Assembly (NCBI GenBank): GCA_021234155.1
Contig: JAJEKV010000027.1
Location: 15,530,891-15,594,890, forward strand
From: Isoetes taiwanensis
Taxonomy: Eukaryota; Streptophyta; Lycopodiopsida; Isoetales; Isoetaceae
DNA length: 64,000 nucleotides
Direction of reading: 5' to 3'
Shown here: piece by piece, positions 42,061 through 52,059 of the stretch
How the letters are laid out: every line of letters starts with the position of its first letter
Numbering within the stretch: the first letter of the stretch is position 1
Notes under the pieces: generated by a model
What the model was told of the DNA's origin: nothing
Databases searched by the model: none
Seen by the model: only the letters and a program-made list of their open reading frames with translations
Program-made: the position numbers and the translations under genes

Positions 42061-42891
42061 TTGAGTGTGTCTGAACAAGTAGGATTAGCACCAGCAACTG
42101 TTCACAAGTACGTGAAACAATTTAGTGATGCAGTTGTCAGACATATGAGTCATTACTTGCATTGGCCTGAGGACTTGAATGAGGTTAAGAATGGATTCGA
42201 AGACACGAGAGGATTTCCCAACTGCTGTGGGGCAATGGATGCTACTCATTTCGAGTTAGATCTTCCAGCAAATGCTTGTGCTATTGATTACTATGATAAG
42301 GACAAGGATTATTCAATTACTTTACAAGCAGTGGTGGACATTCGAGCGAGGTTCTTAGATGTCTTCGTTGGAACCCCAGGTAGCTGCAATGATATTAATA
42401 TCCTTCGTAAATCACCTTTGTATAACAATGCTATTCATGGAATGCTTTTCAATGGGCTAAGAGTTACAAGAGGAGGATTCACATTTCCTGAGTACATTAT
42501 AGCAGATGCATGATACTTTGATCTACCATGACTAGTGCTTCCCTATCCTGGACGTCACTTGCAAGATGATTTCAAAAGCTTTAACTACTTACTATGTAGC
42601 AGCAGGATTTGTGCTGAGAGAACATTTGGTATATTTAAGACTAAGTGGGGACTGTTTTATAAAAAGCTAAAATGTGAGAAGGTTGAAGACTTAACAAATG
42701 TAATATATGCTTGTTGCATTCTCCACAACTACTTAATTGAGGTTGGTGAAAAAGAGGATCCTATCTCAGTACCAATTGTTGATGATGATTACGTTGAGTT
42801 CCTCAGGGTGCCTGCAGGAAGAAGACCCAATGCTCATAAAGCTGCTATGCAACTTAGGGATAACTTGAAAACTTACCTTTTGGGAGCATGA
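42061..42891 (+). pseudogene. PIF/Harbinger transposase with two in-frame TGA codons
   Basis: A DDE transposase of the HARBI1 type: V-H-K-Y-V-K-Q-F, F-P-N-C-C-G-A-M-D-A-T-H (first Asp), I-I-A-D-A (second Asp), and R-I-C-A-E-R-T-F-G (Glu), then C-C-I-L-H-N-Y. TGA at 42511-42513 replaces the Gly that normally follows D-A, and TGA at 42529-42531 replaces the Trp of L-P-W. Otherwise the frame is open from end to end, so the copy is dead by two point changes. The N-terminal helix-turn-helix part is missing or lies in an unidentified exon. The 3' end overlaps the convergent partner gene by ~125 bp. Confidence 0.88.
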
Positions 42892-43382
42892 TTTGACTAC
42901 TGCATCAGCCACATCTGCCATCTTCTCTGTCATCATTTGTAGTTGCTGAGCAATTGATAAGTCTACTTGCAGCATTTTCTCTATCATGTCTCGCCTCTGA
43001 ATACTTTCCTCTCTCCTTTGAATGTTATCCTCTCTTGTTGTGGCTAGTTGCTCAGCTGTTTTCATAAGAGCAGATCTTATTTCTTGAAAGGAGTCTTCTT
43101 TTGTCTTGCACTTTCTTTTGCCAGAGCTAAAACGAGCAGTGCTACTCGGTGGAATTTCCTCCCTGGGAGGCTGCATAGTTGGAGGCTGTCTTGGAACTTG
43201 CCTAGTTGGAGTGCTACTTGGTGGAATTTCCTCCCTAGAAGGCTGCATAGTTGGAGGTTGCCTAGGTAGAGTTTGCCTAGTTGGAGTTTGCTGCACTGAT
43301 GGATGTAGAGGACGGTTGAGACTTGGTCCTTGACTGAACTCTTCACAATCTGCTTCAGAGTCTGCAGAAGTATAGAGATTTC
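42766..43382 (-). CDS. Harbinger Myb/SANT partner, last exon
   Basis: The exon follows an acceptor TATGTAG at 43383-43389. Pro/Gln-rich direct repeats (Q-P-P-T-M-Q-P-x-R-E-E-I-P-P-S-S, twice) precede S-G-K-R-K-C-K-T-K-E-D and a long coiled coil with R-R-E-E-S-I-Q-R-R-D. This is typical for the C terminus of the DNA-binding partner that cooperates with the Harbinger transposase. It converges on the transposase gene. The intron before it contains the LINE 43447-51217. Confidence 0.65.
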
Positions 43383-43441
43383 CTACATAAAACCATAATC
43401 AGCAAAAGTTGAAGAGAATTTTTGAAGAACACTTATGATGG

Positions 43442-43472
<31 letters not shown>

Positions 43473-44236
43473 GAGAGTAAGAGTAAGTTTTTCCATTAAT
43501 CAAGAAACACAGTACATAGATCTGCTTTGATCAGCAGATTAAAGCATATCAAAGATCTTTATACATAAACGTCCATCAAAATGTTGTGATGTGTAGTATG
43601 AAGAGTATGTAGCAGAAATTAGACCATGAGGTGATGTGAATTGGCCAAAAGATACTTGTTGAGTAGAAATAGTCTTCCAAAAATAAGATAGTCTTCAAAA
43701 ATGTGTGGAGATCGCGACCCCAACCAAGAATTAATGTTAAAACACAAAAGTAACATCAACCAAAATTCTGCAAGATTAGGAGATACCATTGAGCAAAATG
43801 TCTTAGCAGACTTGGATTGGAAGTCAGATAGAAGGATGAGGCTACTGGGTCTGAAATGAGAGGGAGTCAAGCTTAGAGTTGAAGAAGGCATAGAAAGAGT
43901 CAGCAGATCCAAAGGTGTAACTCACAAGAGTCTCGCTTTCGAAGAATGCTATCCATGCAAGATAGGTCAGATACAGTCAAACAAAGCAAGGAACCAAACA
44001 AATCAGCCAGCAGCCTGTGAGTGTAGTACTATTGCTCTCTGAATCTTGAGAATTGTTCCTCAGTCATGTATCTGTGGTACATGGAGAGGAAATCAAACAT
44101 AGTGTAGACTTGCACCACTTCTCTGCAGAACATTCTTGCAATAGTCGTGTCCAATTTTTCTTCATTTTCAGAGAGTTTGTTGAAGAATAGTTTCAGATCA
44201 AGATCAGCTTCCCTTTTGAGCAGATTATCCTCCAAA
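43473..44236 (-). other. LINE 3' untranslated region
   Basis: Between the end of ORF2 remnants and the poly(A) tract. A small frame at 44295-44029 (L-E-K-C-K-K-S-M) is not assignable. No gene seen. Confidence 0.55.
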
Positions 44237-46422
44237 TCACCCATGCTCTTCTTGCATTTCTCCAAGTAGGCTAACATCATCCCCAAAAGCAGCATTAGAA
44301 TTTATAACATTGAAGTTAGCTACAAATAAATCAAAAGACCCCCTGAAATGACCAACCAAATCCCATTTTCTGTCATATTTATCAGGTTGCTTCCTTTTGT
44401 GAGCTGTAGCAGTAGACTGAACATCTAGTTGAAAATGCAATTTGATCCAAAAAATCGAGAAATTCTTTTTGCCATAAACTACTCTATTTCTTGCCTTCCA
44501 GATATTCCAAAGAGCAATAAACATGATAGTATTAGCAAAAGTGCAATCATTTTGAACATAAGACAGCAAATTTCCACAGATCCTGTTGGGAAAAAACTGA
44601 CCCAGTTTATCATCAAACCAAGACCAAAAAGATTAAGCTTAGGGCAGATAAAGATGTGTTCAAGATCTTCCTCCAGACTACAATGAAGCTGGCACAAGGC
44701 AGAGATGTTGTCATTCCTGAGGGAGAGAAGTTGTAAATTGGGAATGCTTTTATTGGCTAACAACCAGATAAAGAAGTTGACCTTGGGGAAGCAATAGGAG
44801 TTCCAGACATTATGAAATAGAGATTTGGCCTCCTCCATAGTGATAGACCATTTGAGACCAGCTTTGGAATGATTGTCAGAATTGCTAATAGCAGAATAGA
44901 TTTGACTGACCTTATATAAACACTTACCTGCAATGCTCCAATTGGTTGCCTTGGGGACAATATTATTTAACCAAGTTTGAGGAAGGATAGACTTAATATG
45001 CAAATAGATCTTTTTATCACTAGAAGTGCCATGAACTAAGTTTTTCAGATTGGTCCAAGAGATGAGTTTGTTGTTCATATATAGGTCACCAAGGAAAAGG
45101 AGGCCATAGTCAGACCATTTCTTATAAATTCTAGGATGTCTCAAGGCAAGAGTCTTACTAGGATGATTCTTCAGTGGATTCCGTAAAATAGTCATTTGCA
45201 AGTTAAGATCATGAGGATCCTCATATACATAGGCATTTGCACCTTATTCCAAGCCATAATGAAGTTTCTCATAAGAGGGGAAGTATTTGCACCAGCCTGA
45301 AGAACATTAAAACAGGAATCAGGTAAAATATGCTCAATTGTAGGATGGCCAACCAGGTGAGAGCAAGAAAGCCAGTATCTGATAAAATGAGAGGATGGAC
45401 CAGCACTATTCATGAAGGATTTCCAAATGTATTTGCCACCCGAACCTGGGCTTGTAAATAAAGATCCTTGCAGCCCAAGACCACCATGTTTTTTAGGCAC
45501 GGAAACATAATTCCATCCAACTAGATGGGAGCCTTTCCAAATGAACTTTTCGATAATCTTTTCAATCTCTAATAGATAGACTTAGGGGCCACTAAAGCGG
45601 AGGAAAAGTAAATGTGAGTGCTTTGGCCGAGACGAGTTTGCAATAATAGATCTACCAAAAAAGGACAAACCACCTCTGAAATTATTTAGCTTTTTCCTTA
45701 TTCATCAATTATAGGTCGCTGCGAGGGCCTTTGAGATTAGGATTGAGAGACAAAGGCATACCTAAAAGAGTAGAGGCATGATGAGTATTAACAACCTTGA
45801 GATTAGCAAAGTTTGGCTGAATATTATCACCAATGATCACACATTTAGCCAAGTTTAGGTGGACCCCGTAAGCAGCTGAAAATTGCTTGATAATGTCAAG
45901 AAAGAAGTCAATGTTAGATATATCAAAGCATCTAAAAAGGCAAAGGTATCATCGAATCTTGGGATAGAGTTAGGGACTCATCACTATTTGGCAATTTGAG
46001 ACCTTTAATCATCCCAAGCTCTTTGAAATGAAGAACAGCCTTTGTGAGCATTTCAGCTACTATCAAGAATAAGTAGGGGGCTAGGGGGCACCTTGTCCGA
46101 CTCCTCTAGCAAGAGGAAAGAATTGGGTGGGGAGCCATTGATAATGACAGAAATTAGAGAAAGAATTCAAACCATGAATAAGAAGCCTTAATTTAGGATG
46201 AAACCCAAACTTTGAGAGAGCAAGATCAAGAAAATCCCATCTCATCAGATCAAATGCTCTCTTAAAATCAAGTTTTAGGAGCACACAATTTTGTTTGGAG
46301 ATGCTATTCCAAAGAAAGACCTTCCATAGCGATGATATAGTTGTCCAAGATAAATCTATTAGGAAGAAAGGCTGGTGATATAGAGATATGTTCTTCTGAA
46401 AATGCATTGATTCTATTTGCAA
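44237..46422 (-). pseudogene. LINE ORF2, RT palm to C terminus (frameshifted)
   Basis: The frame 46422-46081 holds L-D-F-K-R-A-F-D and G-V-G-Q-G, the RT core. The catalytic A-D-D region near 45955 is damaged: only F-D-D-T-F-A-F-L can be read, after a shift. Frame 45500-45192 (P-K-K-H-G-G-L-G-L) and frame 45201-44479, with the zinc-binding RT-associated domain (V-N-F-F-I-W-L-L-A-N-K-S-I, C-x-x-x-x-E-D-L-E-H-I-F), follow. I-W-N-I-W-K-A-R-N ends it. I found no RNase H domain. At least four frame changes make it inactive. Confidence 0.85.
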
Positions 46423-48073
46423 TTATCTTGGCACATATCTTATAAGAGGTATTGGTTAAAGAGATCGGCCTCCAATCTGAGAAAGTAGATGGGTTATCCA
46501 CTTTAGGTATGAGGGAGATAAAACCAGCAGAGATTGAAGGATGTAAGAAATTGGCCCCCCGAAAACCTGAAACCATGGAAATTATATCATGTTTAAGAAT
46601 ATCCCAAAAGTGAACATAGAATTCACTAGGAAGGCCATCAGGACCAGGGGACTTGCCTCTGCCAAAGGATTTGAGTACCTTGAAAATCTCATCTTCTCCA
46701 GGGGAAGTCACAATAGAATCATCCATATTATCCATAGAAGATGGAATGATCACATCCAGCAGGTCAAGGAATTTCCTTTCCTTGACTAGGTCAATTTGCT
46801 GAGCTGGAGTTTTGGAAAAAAGGGTGGCATAGTTCTCTTGGAAGAAAGATTTAATAAGCTTGGAGTCATTCAGAGATATTCCAGTGTCAGTCTGAACTTG
46901 AGTGATAGCATTTCTAAGAAGTCTGACTTTAGCCATTTTGAAGAAGAAACTGGAGCTACCATAGTCCATGTCCTTATTAAATTTAATCTTGCATTTGATA
47001 GAAGAGCTCTTGGCCTCAATTTCCTCAACACTTTTTAGGTAATTTTCTAGAAGTTCCTCTCCTATATGAAGATTAAGATTGTGAGGATCTTCTTGAAGAA
47101 GAGATCTAATATCCCTCATCTTGGCAAGCAATTGCTCTTTTTCATTGATTTTGGCCAAATGTTTGCTTTTAGACCAACCTTTAATCCAACTCTTGACCTT
47201 CTTGATTTTGCTATAGAATCTTTTCATTGACTGCTGATTACCCTCATCAGGGATATTGAGATAGAAATCTTTGAAATCTCTAATAAAGAAGTCATTTTCT
47301 AGAAGAGCACAGTTAAATTTATAAGATACATTACCATCCCTGGGAGTTTGAGTCAGCTGCTTAGTACATAAAAATTGAGGCTGATGATCTGATACAATAT
47401 TTTCTTCATCACTAGTGACATAGCAATTATCCCAAAGGGATGAGGTTGGACTACACACATAAAATCTGTCTAGGGTACAATAAACTCTTTTGTCCCCTTT
47501 TTGCTTATTAGACCAAGTAAAGGAAGCAGTAGAGGAAGGCACATAAACCAAGGAAGTGTCTGAGATAAAAGAGTCCCAGTTAGATCTCTCCACTGTAGAC
47601 ATATTGAGATGGTTGCCAAGCTTCATATTCCAAGAGGGAGTATTATTAAAGTCCCCCCCTATAATCCAGTCCAATATAGGATTAGCATGCATCCAATCTT
47701 TAATTTCAGACCAAAGAACCTCTCTTTCTTTTGGGTTGGTGGAAGCATAGACATTGATAACTCCAAATGTGGAATCTTGTAACTGGAAAATGACAGCTTG
47801 CCACATCTTAGAGGGGGAGTTATGGAAAGAGAGATGTTTCAGATTTTTCCATATCATGATAATACCTCCACTTCTACCAGAGGCCTCAATCCAGGTGGAA
47901 GAGGCTCCAGGGTAAATCCAATCTCCAAGGTTGGAGATTTCAAATTTGGGAAGCTTAACTTCCTGCAGCATAATTATATCAGAGTTATAATTCCTAAGCT
48001 GGGAGATGGCACGTCTTCTTTTGATTGGGCCTTTAATACCCCTAACATTCCAGGATATGATCTTCATGGACAA
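46304..48073 (-). CDS. LINE ORF2, endonuclease and RT fingers
   Basis: 589 open codons from ATG 48073, only 36 nt after the ORF1 stop. The APE endonuclease at residues 1-230 has I-S-W-N-V-R-G (Asn), I-M-L-Q-E-V-K (Glu), I-I-G-G-D-F-N-N-T (Asp/Asn) and S-D-H-Q-P (Asp/His), so all catalytic positions are present. RT begins with F-G-R-G-K-S-P-G-P-D-G-L-P, F-I-S-L-I-P-K and W-R-P-I-S-L-T-N-x-x-Y-K-I near residues 490-560. The frame ends by a shift just before the palm. The first half of the protein is intact; the whole polyprotein is not. Confidence 0.93.
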   Translation of the reverse strand: MSMKIISWNVRGIKGPIKRRRAISQLRNYNSDIIMLQEVKLPKFEISNLGDWIYPGASSTWIEASGRSGGIIMIWKNLKHLSFHNSPSKMWQAVIFQLQDSTFGVINVYASTNPKEREVLWSEIKDWMHANPILDWIIGGDFNNTPSWNMKLGNHLNMSTVERSNWDSFISDTSLVYVPSSTASFTWSNKQKGDKRVYCTLDRFYVCSPTSSLWDNCYVTSDEENIVSDHQPQFLCTKQLTQTPRDGNVSYKFNCALLENDFFIRDFKDFYLNIPDEGNQQSMKRFYSKIKKVKSWIKGWSKSKHLAKINEKEQLLAKMRDIRSLLQEDPHNLNLHIGEELLENYLKSVEEIEAKSSSIKCKIKFNKDMDYGSSSFFFKMAKVRLLRNAITQVQTDTGISLNDSKLIKSFFQENYATLFSKTPAQQIDLVKERKFLDLLDVIIPSSMDNMDDSIVTSPGEDEIFKVLKSFGRGKSPGPDGLPSEFYVHFWDILKHDIISMVSGFRGANFLHPSISAGFISLIPKVDNPSTFSDWRPISLTNTSYKICAKIIANRINAFSEEHISISPAFLPNRFILDNYIIAMEGLSLE

Positions 48074-48109
48074 CTTACAAGATCAGAAGAGAAGAAGCTA
48101 GGATAAAGG

Positions 48110-50575
48110 TTAATATCTTTTCTTTTTCCCTTTCCCCTTTCTAGCTTTACTTCTAGTGTTGGCAGCAGGTGTATTATGCAAGTTTATGAGTTCAGACAGG
48201 GGAGTATCAAACTTTTTAGCTTTGGCCAGTTTTCCTTCACGAGCTGGGGCATGTCTAGAAGTATCTTCTTTATGAGGACACTCAGCTAGGTATTTATCTC
48301 CCTCCCAGTTTTCCTTATCAATTTCCATATCACTGACATCAGAAGCCCCACCAGGAATGAATTCAAACATTTCATTTATGCTAGCAGGAAGATCACAATT
48401 AAAATTAGTAGTCTCCAAATGATTATGACAAGGAGGAGAGAAAACCTGACCTGATAGTTCAGCAGCCACCTCATGAGTAATCAATTTGCTGGAGTCCTCT
48501 TTCTTGTAAATTTCTTCATAATTATCCTGATCATGTTCAAAACTCACCAGCTCTCTTTCTGGAGTATGTTGCACAATCTCATCCTCCATAATATGGCATG
48601 CTTGCTGTGGTTGAGAGCAAAGACCCTCTTGCAAGGAAGCTAATTGCTCAGCAATATTACTGTCTATGAGGGATGGTGGAGGAAGAAAGGGATCAGAGGC
48701 TGGAGAGAGATCAATAAAAGGAGATTGGGAATGGTTGAGTGGATCAATATAGGAATTGCCCAACAGTACATCCAAATCTATCTCAGAATTAAGGTTAGCC
48801 AATACCTGAAATTGATTGGTGTTACCACTTAGATTTTTGGTGTTGTCCCTTGAATCTTCAATATTGCATAAGACCACGGTCCTCTCCTTTGATTTAGAAA
48901 AATCTTTATCACTTGCAGAAGCAGGAATTGGAGCAGGCACCATTTCAACCAAAGTATCCTTCGGGTCAATTACCTCACAAAGGAGCTGATCATTGGTCAT
49001 AGAGACCTGTTTTAAGACCTCTTCATGACTGCCTTTCTTGATTAATGAACTACTCTTACCCCTGTTAGAGTTCAAATGGTGTGAACTCTTATTGTTGGTG
49101 TTTAGGTTTTTGGCATCTAAAATGATTTTGTTCAAAGTATCGTGTAGACTGTTGACCTTGTTGATGCCATTAGCTGATGGTCCAGCATTGTAGAGCACCT
49201 TAACTTGCTGAGAACCCTTTTCAGAAGTTCCTTTTTGGGGTTGATGTCTAACAGGAGGTGCATCCCCAGTCATATCAATTTGAGACTGGGGGTCTTTCAG
49301 ATTTTTCTTTCTCTGAATCCTTTTATAACTACCATTGACTTTGGTCCACTGAAAGTCTTTGTCCTTGGATAAGATGCTTGAAGGACCAATGTTCTTATTG
49401 TTATTCAGAGAGTCACAAATAGAAACTGGTGCACAAGGTAATTGCATTTTGTGCTGACCCTCAACTGTCCTGTTGCTGTTTTCCTTAGGATTGACTTGCT
49501 GGCTGACTTGCTGTTTGACTTGCTTATTGACTCCCTTACCATCAGTCTGATAACTTATATCCATTTCTGTGGAAGGTGAATTCTCCTTGCAAGAATCATA
49601 CCAGAAGTGCCTGGCCCTACAGTTTTGACAATGAGGAGGCAGACCAGCCCATCTAAGAGAGAGGGAGGCTTTTTGACCAAAAACATCAAGGAAAGGAATT
49701 TGGAGGGGGACATCTTTGGATATATCAATTTGGACAAAGGATTTGGGAGGTCTATATGGCGAAAATTCAGTGCAAATGTAAGATCCAATGGAGCCAAAGA
49801 GCAGTTTGAGACAGTCCTCATTCCAGTAGATAGGATTCAAACCATGAAGCGTGGTGGAGGCTACACAAAGATTATCCAAATTGGCAACCTCAAATTTGGG
49901 ATCCCACTTTAGAAAGGTGAGTTGAAAGGACTCCAGAGTTAAAGGACCTCGATTTAGTAACAGGTTGGCAGATCTTTTGTTGCCACATTCGATCATAACA
50001 TATGGGGATTGTAGCCAATACACAGCATTGATAAGAATTTCTTTGTGAAGGTTCAAACAAAAGGCCCATAGTTTATCAAGTTTAATACCATGCTTATTGA
50101 TTTTGACAATAACAGCCGAGTCATGAAAAGAAATCAGTTTTGCATGAGCAGAGGGGAAGGTCCAACGAAATACCTTTAAAAGTAACTCCGATTTCATGGC
50201 TTTGAAAGCGAGGATTGAAGGATCGAATTGTTCGAGAGCATTTGTGAAGAATTTGTGCGGAAATTTTTCTTTCCGCCGTGCTTTATCACCATAGGGTAGA
50301 GGTACTTGACTGACCGGATCCATGCATGGTAATTGGCCTCTATAATCGGGGTCCTTGGATAAATTATCCCAACATGGCACTTTGGGAGACAAAGGATCCA
50401 TGGAAGACTGTTCAATTAAGGAGTTAGCAAAATCACCAAAGAAAATGACATTTTTTGGGTTTTCTTGAAAGGACCTTAGTTGCTTGAGAAGATCGGAGCG
50501 GTCGGAGGGCTCAAGATCGGCAAAGGCGTGAAGGATAGAAAGAAATTTAGGGTAATTTTTGTTTATAAGAGCCAT
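48110..50575 (-). CDS. LINE ORF1 protein
   Basis: An intact 821-codon frame. Residues ~60-330 resemble the DUF4283/zinc-knuckle ORF1 of plant L1 elements: F-R-W-T-F-P-S-A-H-A-K-L, V-P-L-Q-I-P-F-L-D-V-F-G, R-W-A-G-L-P-P-H-C-Q-N-C. The knuckle C-x-x-C-x-x-x-H-x-x-x-x-x-C is atypically spaced. The rest is Ser/Asn/Gln-rich and acidic, ending in a very basic R-K-G-K-G-K-K-K-R-Y tail. It binds element RNA and escorts it to the nucleus. It is about twice as long as many plant ORF1 proteins. Confidence 0.88.
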   Translation of the reverse strand: MALINKNYPKFLSILHAFADLEPSDRSDLLKQLRSFQENPKNVIFFGDFANSLIEQSSMDPLSPKVPCWDNLSKDPDYRGQLPCMDPVSQVPLPYGDKARRKEKFPHKFFTNALEQFDPSILAFKAMKSELLLKVFRWTFPSAHAKLISFHDSAVIVKINKHGIKLDKLWAFCLNLHKEILINAVYWLQSPYVMIECGNKRSANLLLNRGPLTLESFQLTFLKWDPKFEVANLDNLCVASTTLHGLNPIYWNEDCLKLLFGSIGSYICTEFSPYRPPKSFVQIDISKDVPLQIPFLDVFGQKASLSLRWAGLPPHCQNCRARHFWYDSCKENSPSTEMDISYQTDGKGVNKQVKQQVSQQVNPKENSNRTVEGQHKMQLPCAPVSICDSLNNNKNIGPSSILSKDKDFQWTKVNGSYKRIQRKKNLKDPQSQIDMTGDAPPVRHQPQKGTSEKGSQQVKVLYNAGPSANGINKVNSLHDTLNKIILDAKNLNTNNKSSHHLNSNRGKSSSLIKKGSHEEVLKQVSMTNDQLLCEVIDPKDTLVEMVPAPIPASASDKDFSKSKERTVVLCNIEDSRDNTKNLSGNTNQFQVLANLNSEIDLDVLLGNSYIDPLNHSQSPFIDLSPASDPFLPPPSLIDSNIAEQLASLQEGLCSQPQQACHIMEDEIVQHTPERELVSFEHDQDNYEEIYKKEDSSKLITHEVAAELSGQVFSPPCHNHLETTNFNCDLPASINEMFEFIPGGASDVSDMEIDKENWEGDKYLAECPHKEDTSRHAPAREGKLAKAKKFDTPLSELINLHNTPAANTRSKARKGKGKKKRY

Positions 50576-51217
50576 CTAGAAAGAACCAGGTGGAAACTAC
50601 AAAAGCAGATTGAACATGTGCGAAATAGCAGGAGGGAGCAGCAAAGGGCAAAAAGGAACAGGGAGACGAGCAGAATTAAAATTACAGAAGGCGGAAAGCC
50701 ACACTCAAAGCCAAAACTAAGGGGAGCCACACTAAAGGATGAATCATTGCTCGGGATACACCTTAACCACAATTTTCGAATCACTCCACCCACAATGCAC
50801 ATGAAAGATTCCAGTAGCAGAGATTTCTTTTTTCCCCACGAATTCCTGAAGCCAAGAGTCCACAATTTCTACCTCAAATTCCACTGAGCTTGGTACAAAC
50901 GAGTATTCGGCAACGAACAGATCTTCTGGGAAATACTGTTCCGAGACCAAAGAATCCCACAGAGCCACAGGAGAACCTTTCAAAAAACCACAAGTTAATC
51001 TTGCATTATGCTTGATAATTGCAAAAATTCTGGTATCCATCTGTAGGGAAAATTAAGGGGAATCATGAGAGAGGCTGGCAATCTTAATCTGGCAATTGCT
51101 TCAAATAGAAGTACAGATTAGCACAAACATATCAAGAAATTAGTTTGAATCTAATAAGACAAAAGATTCAAGAAAAATGGCGCACAATGCTGACGTGTCC
51201 ATCTTTTTCTCCCCATC
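50576..51217 (-). other. LINE 5' untranslated region
   Basis: A 98-codon minus-strand frame lies at 51040-50744 (from M-D-T-R-I-F-A-I-I-K to V-K-V-Y-P-E-Q). It has no recognised domain and could be an upstream short frame or chance. No other feature. Confidence 0.5.
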
Positions 51218-51233
51218 ATGATGGAATTTTCAC

Positions 51234-51345
51234 CTGGTTGGCTTTCTTCCGTCTGAATATCAAATAGGGGCATAGAAGAACAAGTCTGAATATCAGCTGT
51301 GGTTGTTATGTGAGATTTCATCCAACTGTCCATGTGATCATACAA
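51234..51345 (-). CDS. Harbinger Myb/SANT partner, third exon
   Basis: A 112-nt exon between acceptor TTGTAG and donor CCAG/GTGAAA. It encodes L-Y-D-H-M-D-S-W-M-K-S-H-I-T-T and an acidic sequel, a linker that commonly follows the SANT domain in these proteins. Its donor lies only 16 bases from the LINE insertion point. Confidence 0.6.
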
Positions 51346-51532
51346 CTACAATAAAATACAAAAAAAAGTTATTAGCTTCAAAACTCTCAAGTTCAGTTTA
51401 AGAATTTCAAGCCATTGTTAGTTCAGTTCGAGAATTTCAGTTTAAGAAGTTAAGTTCAAGAATTTCAGTTTAAGAATTTCAAGCACAAGTTAGTCGTGGA
51501 AGAAAGTTGTAATGCCCATAGAAAACTGAAAA

Positions 51533-51760
51533 TTTGAAAAATTGAAAAATGGCAGATCACAGTGAAATCAACTGAAATGAATAGTTAAAATCTGAATAAT
51601 CACAATGGAAGTTACAATGAATAGTAAATAGCAGGTCTGCAAATATGAAAGTTATCCCATTTTGAATGGCAAAAGTTATCCCATTTTGAATGGCACTGAT
51701 CAACACTCCGATTGCAACCATATTTTCTACATATGCTGCACACAAATACAAGTTCTTAGA
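51533..51760 (-). repeat. Partial duplicate of Harbinger exon 2 region
   Basis: It matches 52895-53270 in two blocks, with the middle of the exon deleted: AAAAATGGCAGATCACA...GTCACAATGG, and CATTTTGAATGGCA...GCACACAAATACAAGTTC. The GALS fragment lies between the two copies, so this segment was duplicated around the captured gene. 51346-51532 contains AGTTTAAGAATTTCA repeats only. Confidence 0.75.
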
Positions 51761-51843
51761 TGTTCATAATGGGGAGAGGAAAATGTATTTTTATAAGATG
51801 CGCCATGTTTTTCAATAACCATCATATTTTTCAATAACCATCA

Positions 51844-52015
51844 TTTTTTTTTTTTTTGAAGGACGAACAAAAAAGTTTACTACTCAGCAAGAATAAGTAA
51901 AAAATGAATATTTCTCATCTAGTTGTATAAGCACAAGAGGGTGCTGCTGGAACACGAGCCTCATAAAAAATTTCAGCTGATGGTAACTATCGATGGAGTC
52001 CTGCTTGGCCTGCAG
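51844..52015 (-). mobile_element. Short oligo(A)-tailed retroposon with ~35-bp target duplication
   Basis: It opens with 14 T (51844-51857; a poly(A) tail on the minus strand). It is flanked by direct copies of about 35 bp, each containing CAATAACCATCAT twice (51809-51843 and 52016-52050). The ~172-bp body ends in CTGCAG and has no coding signal I recognise. It is probably a 5'-truncated LINE copy or a processed transcript. Confidence 0.6.
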
Positions 52016-52059
52016 TTTCAATAACCATCATATTTTTCAATAACCATCATATAATTGAT

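Larger units (their letters stand above)
43447..51217 (-). mobile_element. Full-length L1-type LINE
   Basis: Both ORFs are present, with a 29-base T run at 43444-43472 (the poly(A) tail on the minus strand) and a 12-13-bp target duplication ATGATGGAATTT (43435-43446 and 51218-51229). It inserted into an intron of the Harbinger Myb partner gene. Length is about 7.77 kb. The intact ORF1, the long open ORF2 start and the exact duplication show a fairly recent insertion. Confidence 0.93.

Noticed and set aside
42511-42531. TGA codons read as selenocysteine or recoded
   Set aside because: The replaced residues are Gly and Trp in relatives; simple nonsense mutation explains them.
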